A program made the position numbers and the translations under genes. DNA of 64,000 nt from Cunninghamia lanceolata (lineage: Eukaryota > Streptophyta > Pinopsida > Cupressales > Cupressaceae), in assembly GCA_027924645.1 (NCBI GenBank), contig BSBN01001363.1:1538001-1602000 (forward strand), given 5' to 3'. Shown piece after piece: positions 35,713 to 48,603 of the stretch. The notes below the pieces were generated by a model that saw only the letters and a list, made by a program, of their open reading frames with translations, did not search any database and was not told the origin of the DNA. The first letter of the stretch is position 1. Every line of letters starts with the position of its first letter.

Positions 35713-36344
35713 TACTTCATCTTGGCACTTTTTCGGGGCTTGAAACTTTCATCTTGGCCCTCAAAATGGCAATATAGTTTTTTTTCTAGATTTTTAAAAA
35801 GTTGTTTTTGTAATGACTTGAAACTCATGTTTCAAATTTAGAATATTAGTTGGTCATTCGTCCTACCTTAGTTTTTGGAATCTTTTGGAAAAAAAAAGAT
35901 TCTCAAAATATGATTGTAAAATTACTTAAAATGGCAAGATTTGACAATTGTCGAAATCTGCCAAAAAAGGTAATTTTTTTTTTTGGTTTTTTTTGTTTTT
36001 CTTGGATATAACAGAGTTTTCTCTCATTGTAACAGTAGAGTTGATGAATAGAAATTTTTTTGTGTCCATCTTCCAAATCTTTGGCTCTCATATGTTTAAT
36101 GGCACAATTCTATTGAGTGTATGTTGTGTGCTGCATCAATTTCCAATGGTTGTTCGGGGTCTGCGGGCCTCCTCGATAGTCCCTAGAGGATTAGTCTCGC
36201 CTCCACTCACCCCACTGGTATTAGCCCCAACTCAGCACAAAAATGTAAGCCCGAGGCAAGGCGCGGTGGGCAACGCTGGGCGGAGTTGCAACGCTCCTGT
36301 CTCTCTCGGGGGGCAGGGCTAGGGGATACCTCTGGGTTAATATT

Positions 36345-36380
<36 letters not shown>

Positions 36381-36990
36381 TTTTTTAAATTACTGCAAGT
36401 AGGTTGTTAAAATTAGAGATACCACTAATTAGACATTTTTGAAAAATATATCAAAACACATCCAATTTTTTTCAAAATTATATGGTGCACTAGAGGAAAG
36501 AGTCCTCTCCAAAAGGGTATAATTGGTTTTGTGAAAATGATAAAAAATAATACAAAAGTTGACGTGGAATGAAAACTATCAAATTCTGTAAAGCCTAACT
36601 TTAAAACGATATTACAAAGAACATATGCATTGAAAACTGGTTTTTTTTTTCCATGCACTAGATATTGAACTCCTCTATTTGGGAAAAAAAATTAGGGAAA
36701 AATAAGATTGTTTTCTCTTTTTTTTTGTGACATGGACTCAAAGTCACTTTTCCTGAAATTTTTAGCAATTCAAAATTTGCTCTTAAATTTAAAAAAAGTG
36801 TCAAAGTAATTTTTAATTTTTTTTTTTTTAAATTACAAGCATAAAATTCATCAAGAGATCTACATTTCATTAGTTTACATCATTTTGGAATTCAAAACAT
36901 AAATGCCACTTTTATGAGGTCGAAGTTTAGAATTTTTTTTGTTGTTGGTTCATTCCTTTATACAATGTCACAGGTTTGTGCTTTTACCCT
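35713..36990 (+). repeat. Unit tail, copy 2 (long form)
   Basis: Non-coding. The first part matches the other tails (ACTTCATCTTGGCAC..., then GATATAACAGAGTTTTCTC...). It includes a GC-rich block of about 130 bp (36195-36325) that ends in a (TG)n run at 36349-36379. The last part (TCATCAAGAGATCTACATTTC...TTTGTGCTTTTACCC) again matches the others. Confidence 0.78.
36349..36379. repeat. (TG)n microsatellite
   Basis: About 15 uninterrupted TG units. Copies 3 and 4 have (TA)n at the same place (41482-41502 and about 44288-44305). Confidence 0.95.
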
Positions 36991-39049
36991 AATAGAATTG
37001 TAAAATAATTCAATAATAGAATAATAGAATTAAAGAATTAAATAATGATAGAATAATACATTTATAGAATAATAGAGTGATAGAATGAGACAATAATTGA
37101 ATAATAGATTTGTAGAATGATAGAATGAAAGAATGATAGAAGAATAGAATTGTAGAATAATATAGTTATAGAATAATAAAATGAAAATATTATAGAATAA
37201 AACATTTATAAAATAATAGAATGATAGAAATGTAGAATAATAGAATAATAGATTAATATAATAATAATAGAATGATAAAATTATAAAATGATAGATTGAA
37301 AGAATGATAGAATAATATAATTATAGATTAATAGAATGTTTGAATTATAAAATGATAGAATGAAAGAATGATAGAGTAATAGAGTTTTGGAATAATATAA
37401 TAATAGAATGATTGAATGAAGGAATGATATAGTAATAGATTTAAAGAATAATTGAATGATAGAATAATAAAATGATAGAATAATAGAATGATAATATTAT
37501 ATAATGATAGAATGGAAGAATGTTAGAAAAATAGAATTGTAGAATGATAGAATGAAAAATGTGGGAATAACTTAATAAAAGAGTTATAGAATGATGGAAC
37601 TATAGACTTGAATATAACTATAAAATAATACAATTTGAGAATCAAAGAATGATAGAATAATAGATTTATAGAATAACAAAATGATAGAATTATAGAATTA
37701 TAGAATTATATAATAATAAGTTTATAGAATAATAGAATGATATAATTATAGAATCATAGAATGAAAGAATTGTAGAAAAATATAGAATCATAGAATAATA
37801 GAATTTTAGAATTGTAAAGTGATAGAATGAAAGAATCGTAGAGTAATAGAACTATAGATTAATTGAATAATAGAATTATACAATGATAGAATGAAAGAAT
37901 AATAAAGTAATAGATAAATATAGAATAATAGAGTGATAGAATTGTATAAGGATAGAATAAAAGGATGATGGAATAATAGAATTATAGATTAATAGATCTA
38001 TGCAACATGATAGAATGAAACAATTATAGCATAATTTAATATTTATAGAATAATAGAATGACAGAATAATAGAATTATTTAATATAATAATAGAATGATA
38101 AAATAATAGATTTATACAATAATAGAATGTTAGAATTATAAAATGGTAGAATGAAAGAATGATAGAGTAATAAGACTTTAGAATAATATACAATGATAGA
38201 ATAATGGAATGATAGAATAATATAAGGGTAGAAATATAGAATGATAGAAGGGAACGATGATAGAATAATAGAATTGTAGAATACTAATATAACAGAATAA
38301 TAGAATGAAAGAAAGGTAGAATAATAGAATGATGGAATTATAGAATGATAGAATCATAAAAAAGAAAGAATGATAGGATAATATAATTGCATAATAATAT
38401 GATAATAGAATAAAAGAATGATAGAATGAAATATTGATAGAATAATAGATTTATAAAATAATAGGATGATAGAATAGTAGAACAATACAAATATATTAAT
38501 AGATTTATATAATAATAGAACGATAGATTTATAGAATTATAGAATTATAGAATTATAGATTGATAGAACAATAGATTTATTGAATAATAGAATGATAGAA
38601 TTGTAGGGTGAAGAATAATAAAACAAAAGAATTGTAGTTCATAATAGAATGATAGAATGAAACAATCATAGAATAAAAGATTTATAAAATAATATAATCC
38701 AGTAGACATATAGAATGATAGAAGGAAACAATGATAGAATAATAGAATTGTAGAATACTAGTATAATAGAATGATAGAATGAAAGAATGGTAGAATAATA
38801 GATTTCTAGAATAATAGAATGATGGAATTATAGAAAGGTAGAATGAAAGAACAATAGAGTAATGGAATTGTAGAATGATATTAGTATGGTATTATGATAA
38901 AAATGAAATAATGATCAATAGAATAATAGAATTTCATAATAATAGGATAATAGAATAAAAGAATGATAGAATGAAATATTGATAGAATAATAGATTTATA
39001 AAATAATAGAATGATAGAATATTAGAATAATAGAATTCTAGAGCAATGA
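36991..39049 (+). repeat. ATAGAAT minisatellite array M4
   Basis: About 2 kb of the same degenerate repeat. Its variant order parallels M2 (for example TTGAATATAACTATAAAATAAT and GTAGGGTGAAGAATAAT landmarks). Confidence 0.92.
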
Positions 39050-39247
39050 ATGAAGAATTTTAATAATGTCCACGAGGCCGTAGCAGCCTATGGGACCCAT
39101 CAGCCGCGCACATCCCCTTCAAATGGAATAGTAGCCACAACATGTCCTCTAATTTGCCTGAACTTCCTTCTTGAGATCTTCCCTTCTGTTGTGAAGTTTG
39201 ATCACGAGGTTCACCGTACTACCCAGCCTTGTCGCTTCAAAGAATGC
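39050..39247 (+). repeat. Conserved island, copy 3 (66-codon ORF open)
   Basis: Open frame MKNFNNVHEAVAAYG...CRFKEC, 66 codons, differing from copy 2 at several residues. No recognised family. Confidence 0.8.
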
Positions 39248-39900
39248 TAGAATGGTAGAAAATTAGAATTGTAGAATAATAGAATTATAGAATGAAAGAA
39301 TGATAGGATAATAGGATCATAGAATAATAGAATGATAGAGTTATAGATTAATAGAATGAATAATGATAGAATAATAGAATTGTAGAATAAAACATTAATA
39401 GAACAATAGCCTTATAGTATAATAGAATGATAGAATTATATAATGATAGAATGAAAGAATCATAGAATAATAGAATTGTTGAATAATATAATGATAGAAT
39501 AATCAAGACTTAATGAATTACAAAATGATGGAACTATACAATAATAGAATTGTAAAATAATACAATAATAGAATTATATAACTATATAATTAAAGAATGA
39601 TAGAATAATAGATTTATAGATTTATAGAATAATAGAATGATAAAATGATAGAATAATAGAATGACATAATTATTAACTGATAGAGTGATAGAATTATTGA
39701 ATGATAGAATGAAAGAATGATAGAACAATAGATTTATAAAATAATAGAATGATAGAATAATAGAACTGTAGAATTGTAGAATAATAGATTTATAGAATGA
39801 TAGACCAAAATAATGATAGAATAATAAAATTGAGGAATAATAAGATGATAGAATGAAATATTGATAGAAGAATAGATTTATGTAATAATAGAACAATAAA
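39248..39900 (+). repeat. ATAGAAT minisatellite array M5, truncated
   Basis: Parallels M1/M3/M8 but stops abruptly at AACAATAAA and joins directly to gag (TTCGTGAGACATGGC). The distal minisatellite, the short LTR and the primer site are deleted. AATT is shared at both edges of the deletion. Confidence 0.9.
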
Positions 39901-40873
39901 TTCGTGAGACATGGCACATATAGGATGACGGCGAAGAGGAGCACTAAGAGTTAGTGATGTAGAAGTCGTAGAGATGCTGGGAGGGATTACAGCAAGATTA
40001 GATGATATGGAAGAAACACAAAGAAGAGGAGTATATGTGGACGATATTAGTGAGGATGAGAATGAAGAACCAAAAATTGAGACAGAAGATGCAGATAGAA
40101 ATGAACTAGAAAGAAGTTTTTTCAAGCAATATCAAGAATCAATAGCAAACCCATATTGGATGCACCAAGTTATCATGGAAATCTAAATCTAGAAGAATTA
40201 ATTGAATGGATTTCAAAGATGGATAAATATTTTGATTTTGAATCAATAGATGATCTCAAAAGGGTGAAATTTGCTTGCATGAAATTGAAAGGACATTTAT
40301 CCTTATGGTGGGCTCATGTGAAAATAGAAAGGCAAAGAAAGGGTAAGGAGAAAATCAAATTGTTGGATAGAATGGTCAAAAAATTGAAGGCTAAATTTCT
40401 ACCAACCCAATATCCAATAAGTTTGTTCAAAAAACTACAAAATTTCAAGCAAAAGGAAAAGAATGTGCATGAGGATGTACCGAAGAATTATATAGGTTGG
40501 ATATCAATGTTGGAAATGTAGATTATGATGCTGCGAAAGTGTCAAGGTATCTTAATGGTTTACATTATTCAATTCAAGATGAAATTAGTATGTTCGAATA
40601 CAAATTGTAGAATAATCTTATTAGTATGCTTTGAAGGCAAAAGAAAAATTGGTGAGAAAATAAAATAATTTTAGAGGTAGAGGTAAATTCTCACATGGAA
40701 GAGGACAATCCAGTGGTGGCAGAGGCTATCAAAAAAAACAAGGAGAAACCAACACCTCTGAAACAAGCACCTAGGATAGTAAGGGAAGAGGAGATTATTC
40801 TAGAGAGGAATAGGAGATTACTCTAGAGGTAGGGGATATTTTGGAAGAGGTAGAGGAAGAGGATTCATGAGTA
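39901..40873 (+). pseudogene. gag copy 3, broken, LTR deleted
   Basis: Starts within the gag leader just after the deletion junction. From 39974 the frame LGGITARLDDMEETQRRGVYVDDISEDENEEPKIETED is open, then a 1-base deletion near 40120 shifts the frame. The core from 40156 (MDAPSYHGNLNLEELIEWISK, LKGHLSLWWAHVK, LQNFKQKEKN) is open to TAG at 40519. A Gly/Arg-rich region follows. With no LTR of its own it cannot be a complete retrotransposon unit. Confidence 0.82.
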
Positions 40874-41952
40874 CTTCGTCTTGGTACTTTTTCAGGGCTT
40901 GAAACTTTCATCTTGGCCCTCAAAATGGCAATTTAGTTTTTTTTTCTAGATTTTTAAAAAGTTGTTTTTGTAATAACTCAAAAATCATGTCTTGAATTTA
41001 GAATATTAGTTGGCCATTCATCCTACCTTAGTTTTTGGAAGCTTTTGGGAAAAAATAGGATTCTCAAGATATGATTGTAAAATTACCTAAAATGGCAAAA
41101 TCTGACAATTGTCGAAATCTTCCAAAAAAAGTAATTTTTTTATTGGATATAAGAGAGTTTTCTCTCATTGTAGCAGCATAGTTGATGAATAGAAGTTTTT
41201 TTGTGTTCTAGCTTCCAAATCTTTGGCTCTCATATGTTTAATGGCATAATTCTATTAAGTGTATGTTGTGTGCTGCATCAATTTCCAATGGTTGTTCAGG
41301 GTGTGCGGGCCTCCTCAACAGTCCCCTAAGGATTAGTCTTGCCTCCACTCACCCCACTGGTATTAGCCCCAACTCAGCACAAAAATGTAAGCCCGAGTCA
41401 AGGTGCAATGGGCAACGCTGGGCGGAGTCGCAACGCTCCTGTCTATCTTGGGGGGCAGGGCTAGGGGATACCTCTGGGTTTATATATATATATATATATA
41501 TATCAAAACACATCCAATTTTTTTCAAAATTATATGGTACACTAGAGGAAAGAGTCCTCTCCAAATCTATCAGATTCTGTAAAGTCTAACTTGAAAATGA
41601 TATTACAAAGAAAATATTGAAAACTAATTTTTTTTCTCCATGCACTAGATATTGAACTCCTCTATTTGGGAAAAAAAAAGATTGTTTGCTCTTTTTTTGT
41701 GACGTGGACACAAAGTCACTTTTCCTGAAATTTTCAGCAATTCAATGTTTTCTCTTAAATTTCAAAAAACATATCAAAGTAATTTTTTAAAATTTTTTAA
41801 AAATTACAAGCATAAAATTCATCAAGAGATCTACATTTCATTAGTTATCATTTTGAAAACATAAATGCCACTTTTATGAGGTCAAAGTTTAGAATTTTTT
41901 TTCTTGTTGGACAATTCCTTTATAAAGTGTGACAGGTTTGTGCTTTTACCCT
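40874..41952 (+). repeat. Unit tail, copy 3
   Basis: Same tail as copies 1, 2 and 4, non-coding. It has the GC-rich block (about 41340-41480) ending in (TA)n at 41482-41502, and is shorter after it than copies 2 and 4. Confidence 0.78.
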
Positions 41953-42227
41953 AATAGAATTGTAAAATAATTCAATAATAGAATAATAAAATAATAGAAT
42001 AATAGAATGATAGAATGATAGAATAATAGATTTCTAGAATAATAGAGTGATAGAATGAGAGAATGATTGAATAATAGAATAATAGAATTGTAGAATGATA
42101 GAATGAAAGAATGATAGAAGAATAGAATTATAGAATAATAGAATTGCAGGATAAGAGAGTTATAAAATGATAGAATAATAAATTTAGAGAATAATAGAAT
42201 GATAGAATGAAAGAATGATAGAATAAT
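41953..42227 (+). repeat. ATAGAAT minisatellite array M6, short, no island
   Basis: Only about 275 bp between tail 3 and the LTR, with no island. Joins sequence like the start of M4/M2 to the end of M1/M8, so an internal deletion removed the island and most of the array. Confidence 0.9.
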
Positions 42228-42551
42228 TGTTGAACTGCCAAAAGTCATGATTTCAACCTGTGGTGATTTAATTCTACAACTACCATGATTACAAATGGTT
42301 CAACTCCCTCAACTAGAAGTTTAAAAAGGAGGTTCGTACTTTTTGTTTGGGGGTTGGGTTGGTTGGTGATTGTTGTAGAAGAGGGTATTGTCTCTAAGGA
42401 TTATAGATTGATTTGAATTGTGTAATCTATATTCCTAATGTTGTTATATCGAATGTGAATCTATGATATCAATAAATTTACATCAATTTGTGTTGTTGTG
42501 TGAAAGTTGTTATTTTGGTTGCCAGATTCTGGTAGTTTGATAACACCCCCA
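42228..42551 (+). mobile_element. Short LTR, copy 3 (TATA variant)
   Basis: 324 bp, TGTTGAACTG...AACACCCCCA, near-identical to the copies at 4168 and 53298. The TATA box reads TTTAAAAAGG at 42320. Primer-site-like GTGATATCAAAGCC follows. Confidence 0.75.
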
Positions 42552-42637
42552 GATCTAGACTGTATTAAGTGATATCAAAGCCCAATTTGGGTTGTGTCAA
42601 AAGGAAGGAATCCTAAAGAATTTTGTTGTGGGTTCAA

Positions 42638-43653
42638 ATGAGAAATAGAAGACCTACAACTGCAGAGAATTTGTGAGACATGGCACATAGAGGATGAGGG
42701 CGAAGAGGACCACTAAGAGTTAGTGATGTAGAAGTCGTAGAGATGCTGGGATGGATTACAGCAAGATTAGATTATATGGAAGCAACACAAAGAATAGGAG
42801 TATATGTGGACGACATTGGTGGAGAATGAAGAACTAGAAATTGAGATAGAAGATGCAGATAGAAATGAACTAGAAAGAAGATTTTTACAAGAAATATCAA
42901 GAATCAATAGCAAACCCATATTGGATGCACCAAGTTATCATGGAAATCTAAATCTTGAATAATTAATTGAATGGATTTCAGAGATGGATAAATATTTTGA
43001 TTTTGAATCAATAGATGATCTGAAAAGGGTGAAATTTGCTTGCATGAAATTGAAAGGACATGTATCCTTATGGTGGGATCATGTGAAAATAGAAAGGCAA
43101 AGAAAGGGTAAGGAGAAAATCAAATTTTTGGATAGAATGGCCAAAAATTTGAAGGCTAAATTTCTACCAACCGACTATCAAATAAGTTTGTTCAAGAAAC
43201 TACAAAATTTGAAGCAAAAGGAAAAGAATGTGCATTAGGATGTACAGAAGAATTATATAGGTTAGAGATCAATGTTGGACATGTAGATTATGATGCTAAG
43301 AAAGTGTCAAGGTATCTTAATGGCTTACATTATTCAATTCAAGATGAAATTAGTATGTCTGAATACAAATTGTAGAATAAACTTATTAGTATGCTTTGAA
43401 GGCAAAAGAAAAATTGGTGAGAAAATAAAATAATTTTAGAGGTAGAGGTAGATTCTCACATGGAAAAGGACAATCCAATGGTGGTAGAGGCTATCAAAAC
43501 AAACAAGGAGAAACCAACACCTCTCAAACAAGCACCTAGGATAATAAGGGAAGAGGAGATTATTCTAGAGAGGAAGAGGAGATTACTCCAGAGGTAGGGG
43601 ATATTTTGGAAGAGGTAGAGGAAGAGGATTCATGAGTACATGTTACCAATGAG
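42638..43653 (+). pseudogene. gag copy 4, broken
   Basis: Same gag as copies 1-3, with small deletions in the acidic stretch near 42820. The core from about 42925 (SYHGNLNLE, then TAA, LIEWISEMDKYFDFES, LKGHVSLWWDHVK, LQNLKQKEKNVH, then TAG) carries more stops than copies 2 and 3. The Gly/Arg-rich region ends with GFMSTCYQ then TGA, at the first cysteine of the expected CCHC knuckle. Confidence 0.83.
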
Positions 43654-44835
43654 GATTCATGAGTACTTTGTCTTGGCACTTTTTCGGGGCTTGAAACTTT
43701 CATCTTGGCCCTCAAAATGGTAATTTAAATTTTTTTCTAGATTTTTAAAAGGTTGCTTTTGTAATAACTCGAAACTCATGTTTCAAATTTAGAATATTAG
43801 TTGGTCGTTCATCCTGACTTAGTTTTTGGAAGCTTTTGGGAAAAAATAGGATTCTCAAGATATGATAGTAAAATTACCTAAAATGGCAAAATCTGACAAT
43901 TGTCGAAATCTGCCAAAAAAGGATTTTTTTTGTCTTTTTTGTTTTTCTTGGATATAACAGAGTTTTCTCTCATTGTAGCAGCAGAGTTGATGAATAGAAG
44001 TTTTTTTGTGTTCCAGCTTCCAAATCTTTGGCTCTCATATGTTTAATGGCACAATTATATTGAGTGTATGTTGTGTGCTACATCAATTTCCAATGGTTTT
44101 TCAGGGTGTGTGGGCCCCCTCGGTAGTCCCCTGAGGATTAGTCTCACCTCCGCTTGCCCCGCCATTATTAGCACCAACTCGACACAAAAATGTAAGCCCG
44201 AGGTAAGGTGCGGTGGGTAACGCTAGGCAGAGTCGCAACGCTCTTGTCTCTCTCAGGGGGTAAGGCTAGGGGATACCTCTGGTTTAAAATATATATATAT
44301 ATATACATTTTTTTTAAATTATAGCAAGTAGGTTGTTAAAATTAGAGATGGCACTAATTAGAAATATATAATTGGTTTTGTGAAAATGATAAAAACTAAT
44401 ACAAAAGTTGACGTGGAATGAAAACTATCAAATTCTGTAAAGTCTGACTTTAAAATGATATTACAAAGAAACTATGCATTGAAAACTGATTTTTTTTCTC
44501 CATCCACTAGATATTGAACTCCTCTATTTGGGAAAAAAAAAATTAGGGAAAAATAAGATTGTTTGCTCTTTTTTTGTGACGTGGACTCAATGTCACTTTT
44601 CCTGAAATTTTCAGCAATTCAAAATTTGATCTTAAATTTTTAAAGAAATGTCAAAATAATTTTTTAAATTTTTTTTAAAATTACAAACATAAAATTCATC
44701 AAGAGATCTACATTTCATTAGTTTACATCATTTTGGAATTCAAAACATAAATGCCACTTTTATGAGGTCAAAATTCAGAAAATTTTTTGTTGGCCGATTC
44801 CTTTATAAAGTGTGACAGGTTTGTGCTTTTACCCC
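43654..44835 (+). repeat. Unit tail, copy 4 (long form)
   Basis: Non-coding; matches tail 2 throughout, including the GC-rich block (44160-44285) followed by (TA)n at about 44288-44305 and the AT-rich end. Confidence 0.78.
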
Positions 44836-46179
44836 AATAGAATTGTAAAATAATTCAATAATAGAATAATAGAATTTAAGATTTAAAGAATGATAGAATA
44901 ATAGATTTATAGAATAATAGAGTGAGAGAATGAGAGAATGATTGAATAATCGAATTGTAGAATGATAGAATGAAATAATGATAGAAGAATAGAATTGTAG
45001 AATAATATAGTTATAGAATAATAAAATAAAAATATTATAGAATAAAACATTTATAAAATAATAGAATGATAGAAATGTAGAATAATAGAATAATAGATTA
45101 ATAGATTAATATAATAATAATAGAATGATAAAATTATAAAATGATAGATTGAAATAATGATAGAATAATATAATTATAGATTAATAGAATGTTTGAATTA
45201 TAAAATGATAGAATGAAAGAATGATAGAGTAATAGAATTTTGGAATAATATAATAATAGAATGATTGAATGAAGGAATGATATAGTAATAGATTTATAGA
45301 ATAATAGAATGATAGAATAATAAAATGATAGAATAATAGAATGATAAGATTATATTATCTTAGAATGGAAGAATGCTAGAAAAATAGAATTGTAGAATGA
45401 TAGAATGAAAAATGTTAGAATAATTTAATAAAAGAGTTATAGAATGATGGAACTATAGACTTGAATATAACTATAAAATAATAGAATTAGAGAATAATAC
45501 AATTTGAGAATCAAAGAATGATAGAATAATAGATTTATAGAATAATATAATGGTAGAAATATAGAATGATAGAAGGAAACAATGATAGAATAATAGAATT
45601 GTAGAATACTAGTATAACAGAATAATAGAATTATGAAAGAAAGTTAGAATAATAGAATGATGGAATTATAGAATGATAGAATGAAGGAACAATAGAGTAA
45701 TGGAATTGTAGAATAATAGTATGATATAATGATAAAAATGAAAGAATGATAGGATAATATAATTGCATAATAATATGATAATAGAATAAAAGAATGATAG
45801 ATTGAAATATTGATAGAATAATAGATTTATAAAATAATAGAATGATAGAATAGTAGAACAATACAATAACGGAATGATATAATAAAGGAATGATAGAACA
45901 ATAGATTTATATAATAATAGAATGATAGATTTATAGAATTATAGAATTATAGAATTATAGATTGATAGAACAATAGATTTATAGAATAATAGAATGATAG
46001 AATTGTAGGGTGAAGAATAATAAAACAAAAGAATTGTATTTCATAATAGAATGATAGAATGAAACAATCATAGAATAAAAGATTTATAAAATAATATAAT
46101 CTAGTAGAAATATAGAATGATAGAAGGAAACAATGATAGAATAATAGAAATGTAGAATACTAGTATAATAGAATGATAG
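44836..46179 (+). repeat. ATAGAAT minisatellite array M7, left part
   Basis: Same repeat, parallel to M2/M4. Interrupted at 46179 by the solo LTR; the last five bases GATAG are its left target duplication. Confidence 0.92.
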
Positions 46180-47959
46180 TGTAACGCCCGCCTTGAACAC
46201 CTTAAAGAAATACACATTTATGCTATATGAAATAGGAATTTTTTTTTTTTTTAATGTTTAAGATAACAAATAATGTTAACATAACTAACTATGACATATT
46301 CTCTAAGGATACAAGGCTGCATTACTTAACAAATCAACTAACATAACTTAACATACATCAGTAACTAATCTGAATCCAAGCACAATTGAATAACTGATTC
46401 ATATTCATTACATATCGTCAAATAATGTAATACAATCTACATAATTAAGTACATAACTGAAATGCTTTTCTTACTCATAAGTACATCATTACATTGCCAT
46501 TTTTAGACTACATCAGAATCACATACATTATGATTGATCTGTTACACAAATCTGGTACAAGATAATACACATACATCTTCATCAACTGGTACAAGTACAA
46601 TTATCTGAAAACTGGAATAAATCTTTTCTGCATATGAACTTGATGAAGAATAACCAATGGATAAAATAGCTCTTCCACCTGACCATGTGGAACCCTAAGG
46701 TCCACCCCCCGAGCTAGGAGTTAACATGAGGTCCCAAACAATAACAGTCAGGTAGACAAAAGACAAACAAGAACAAAGGACGACCAAATGCCAATACAAC
46801 ACATGGCAATAATAATACAACACAACTTAACTTCTAGAGGTGAAACATAACATAAGTGGAGAGACCAAACAAGGAATGCTAGGTTGCAGTAGGGAGAGTG
46901 TCATCGCACGGTCCTAACATGGGTTATCCTGACAGCCTCTCACTAGGTGCCGGCCCCATAGGGTGACACATGCGGAATCGACCTTCCTTTCATGAGGACA
47001 AGGAAGTCAATCATGCCAACCAGGCCTTCTCTACCCATCCTTAGTCTATACAAGCACTATAGGCCATGGGAGAGGAATCCATTAATCTTGTTTAGTGTGA
47101 AATCTACCCTTAACCCCCTAGTTCATTTTAGGTTATCACTTGATTAATCTACTTTCAACGGGTTATCCTGACTGCCACTTTGGGCACCGGCCCCACGTTG
47201 AAAGCCACTCTCCTTCCTAACACCTAGTAAACCCTAACCACCATACAAGGCATTATAGCAATACACATATATGTTCATTGCAAGGCATAAACCCTCTTAC
47301 ATTACAAATAGAATCATAACACCAATTGTTATCCATTGCCTATAGCATTACAACATTTTACACTTTTACAGATACCAGGTCTCTCCATACAACAATTATG
47401 ACAAAACGGATACAAGATAAATATAATTAGATGAACAACAATACATCCCCAAGGGAGTACATTCATCATTCACAATGTCTTTTATCCCAAACAAACAAAT
47501 AATCACAACATTCATGAAGAGCCTTTCTACACATCATGATGCATTTAGAATATTTACATTCTCTCACAACACCATAACCAAATTCCTTATACATGACAAA
47601 AGGCGACATGACTTCAATAACTCAGGACACTTATCAACACATTACATGAAGTCGAAACACAACAACCTTGGCCTCTGGAAATGAACCCTTGACAACTTAC
47701 ACCTTGACCATTTCATACCATTTCAATTCAAACTAACTAATTATCTAATACCTTTAAATCAAATTTCCAATACAATACTTATATACCTAATCCTTAATCC
47801 ATTATCTTAACAAAAAGAAGAAACCATATTAAAACCGATGTCAATCTAAATCAAATTTCATTAAACATAATATATAATCAGAACGATTTCCTTTTAATCA
47901 AATACATAATGACAACATTATTCTAAATCCCCAATTTTATTTGGCAACTATACTTTTGA

Positions 47960-48070
47960 AATAATAACAATAGTAACAATAATAATTATTATTATTATTG
48001 TAATAATAACAATAATGATAATAATAATAATTATAATTATAATAATGATACTAATAATAACATTGATATT
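47960..48070. repeat. (AAT/ATT)n low-complexity tract
   Basis: Runs of ATT, AATAAC and AATAAT units in the AT-rich middle of the solo LTR. Confidence 0.85.
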
Positions 48071-48603
48071 AATAGTACTACTGTTAATACACACATGCAT
48101 TCAAACACATTTGTAAAGAAAATAAACATTCCTTAGGGTTAATCTAAGCCAATCAGATGAAATGCATACAAGAAAGCACAATTACCCTAGATTACAATGA
48201 CGGGTTTCTGCAGACTAGAGTTGAAACGATAAATCTTAATGCATGGAAAGTAAATAAGAAAACTCTATTTCTGCCTCCAAAATGTGACTTCTTCTCAGTG
48301 AAGTGCATTAGATTTTGCGCAGAGTCTGTGAGCTGTCTATGGTTGCATCTACAACTATAGATTTGCCCTCTACTGCTAGATTTGTCCCTACGCAAAGACT
48401 GCTCCTAATCTTATTACTAACAGTTTGTGGTGCTTTTAGTGAATGTAATTGAGTGAGACATTTGTAGTGCATTAAGCTACTGATATGAATGAAATGCGTA
48501 CCTTGTATAATAGTGACAAAATAATATTTCTCATGACACGGAGGAAGGATAATCTTGCTGATCGATGAATAATATTAAGTGGGAATATTAAGACTGCTAT
48601 GGA

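Noticed and set aside
41349..41589. Overlapping frames on both strands at the (TA)n tract
   Set aside because: Arise from the GC-rich block plus the simple repeat; not conserved in tails 2 and 4.
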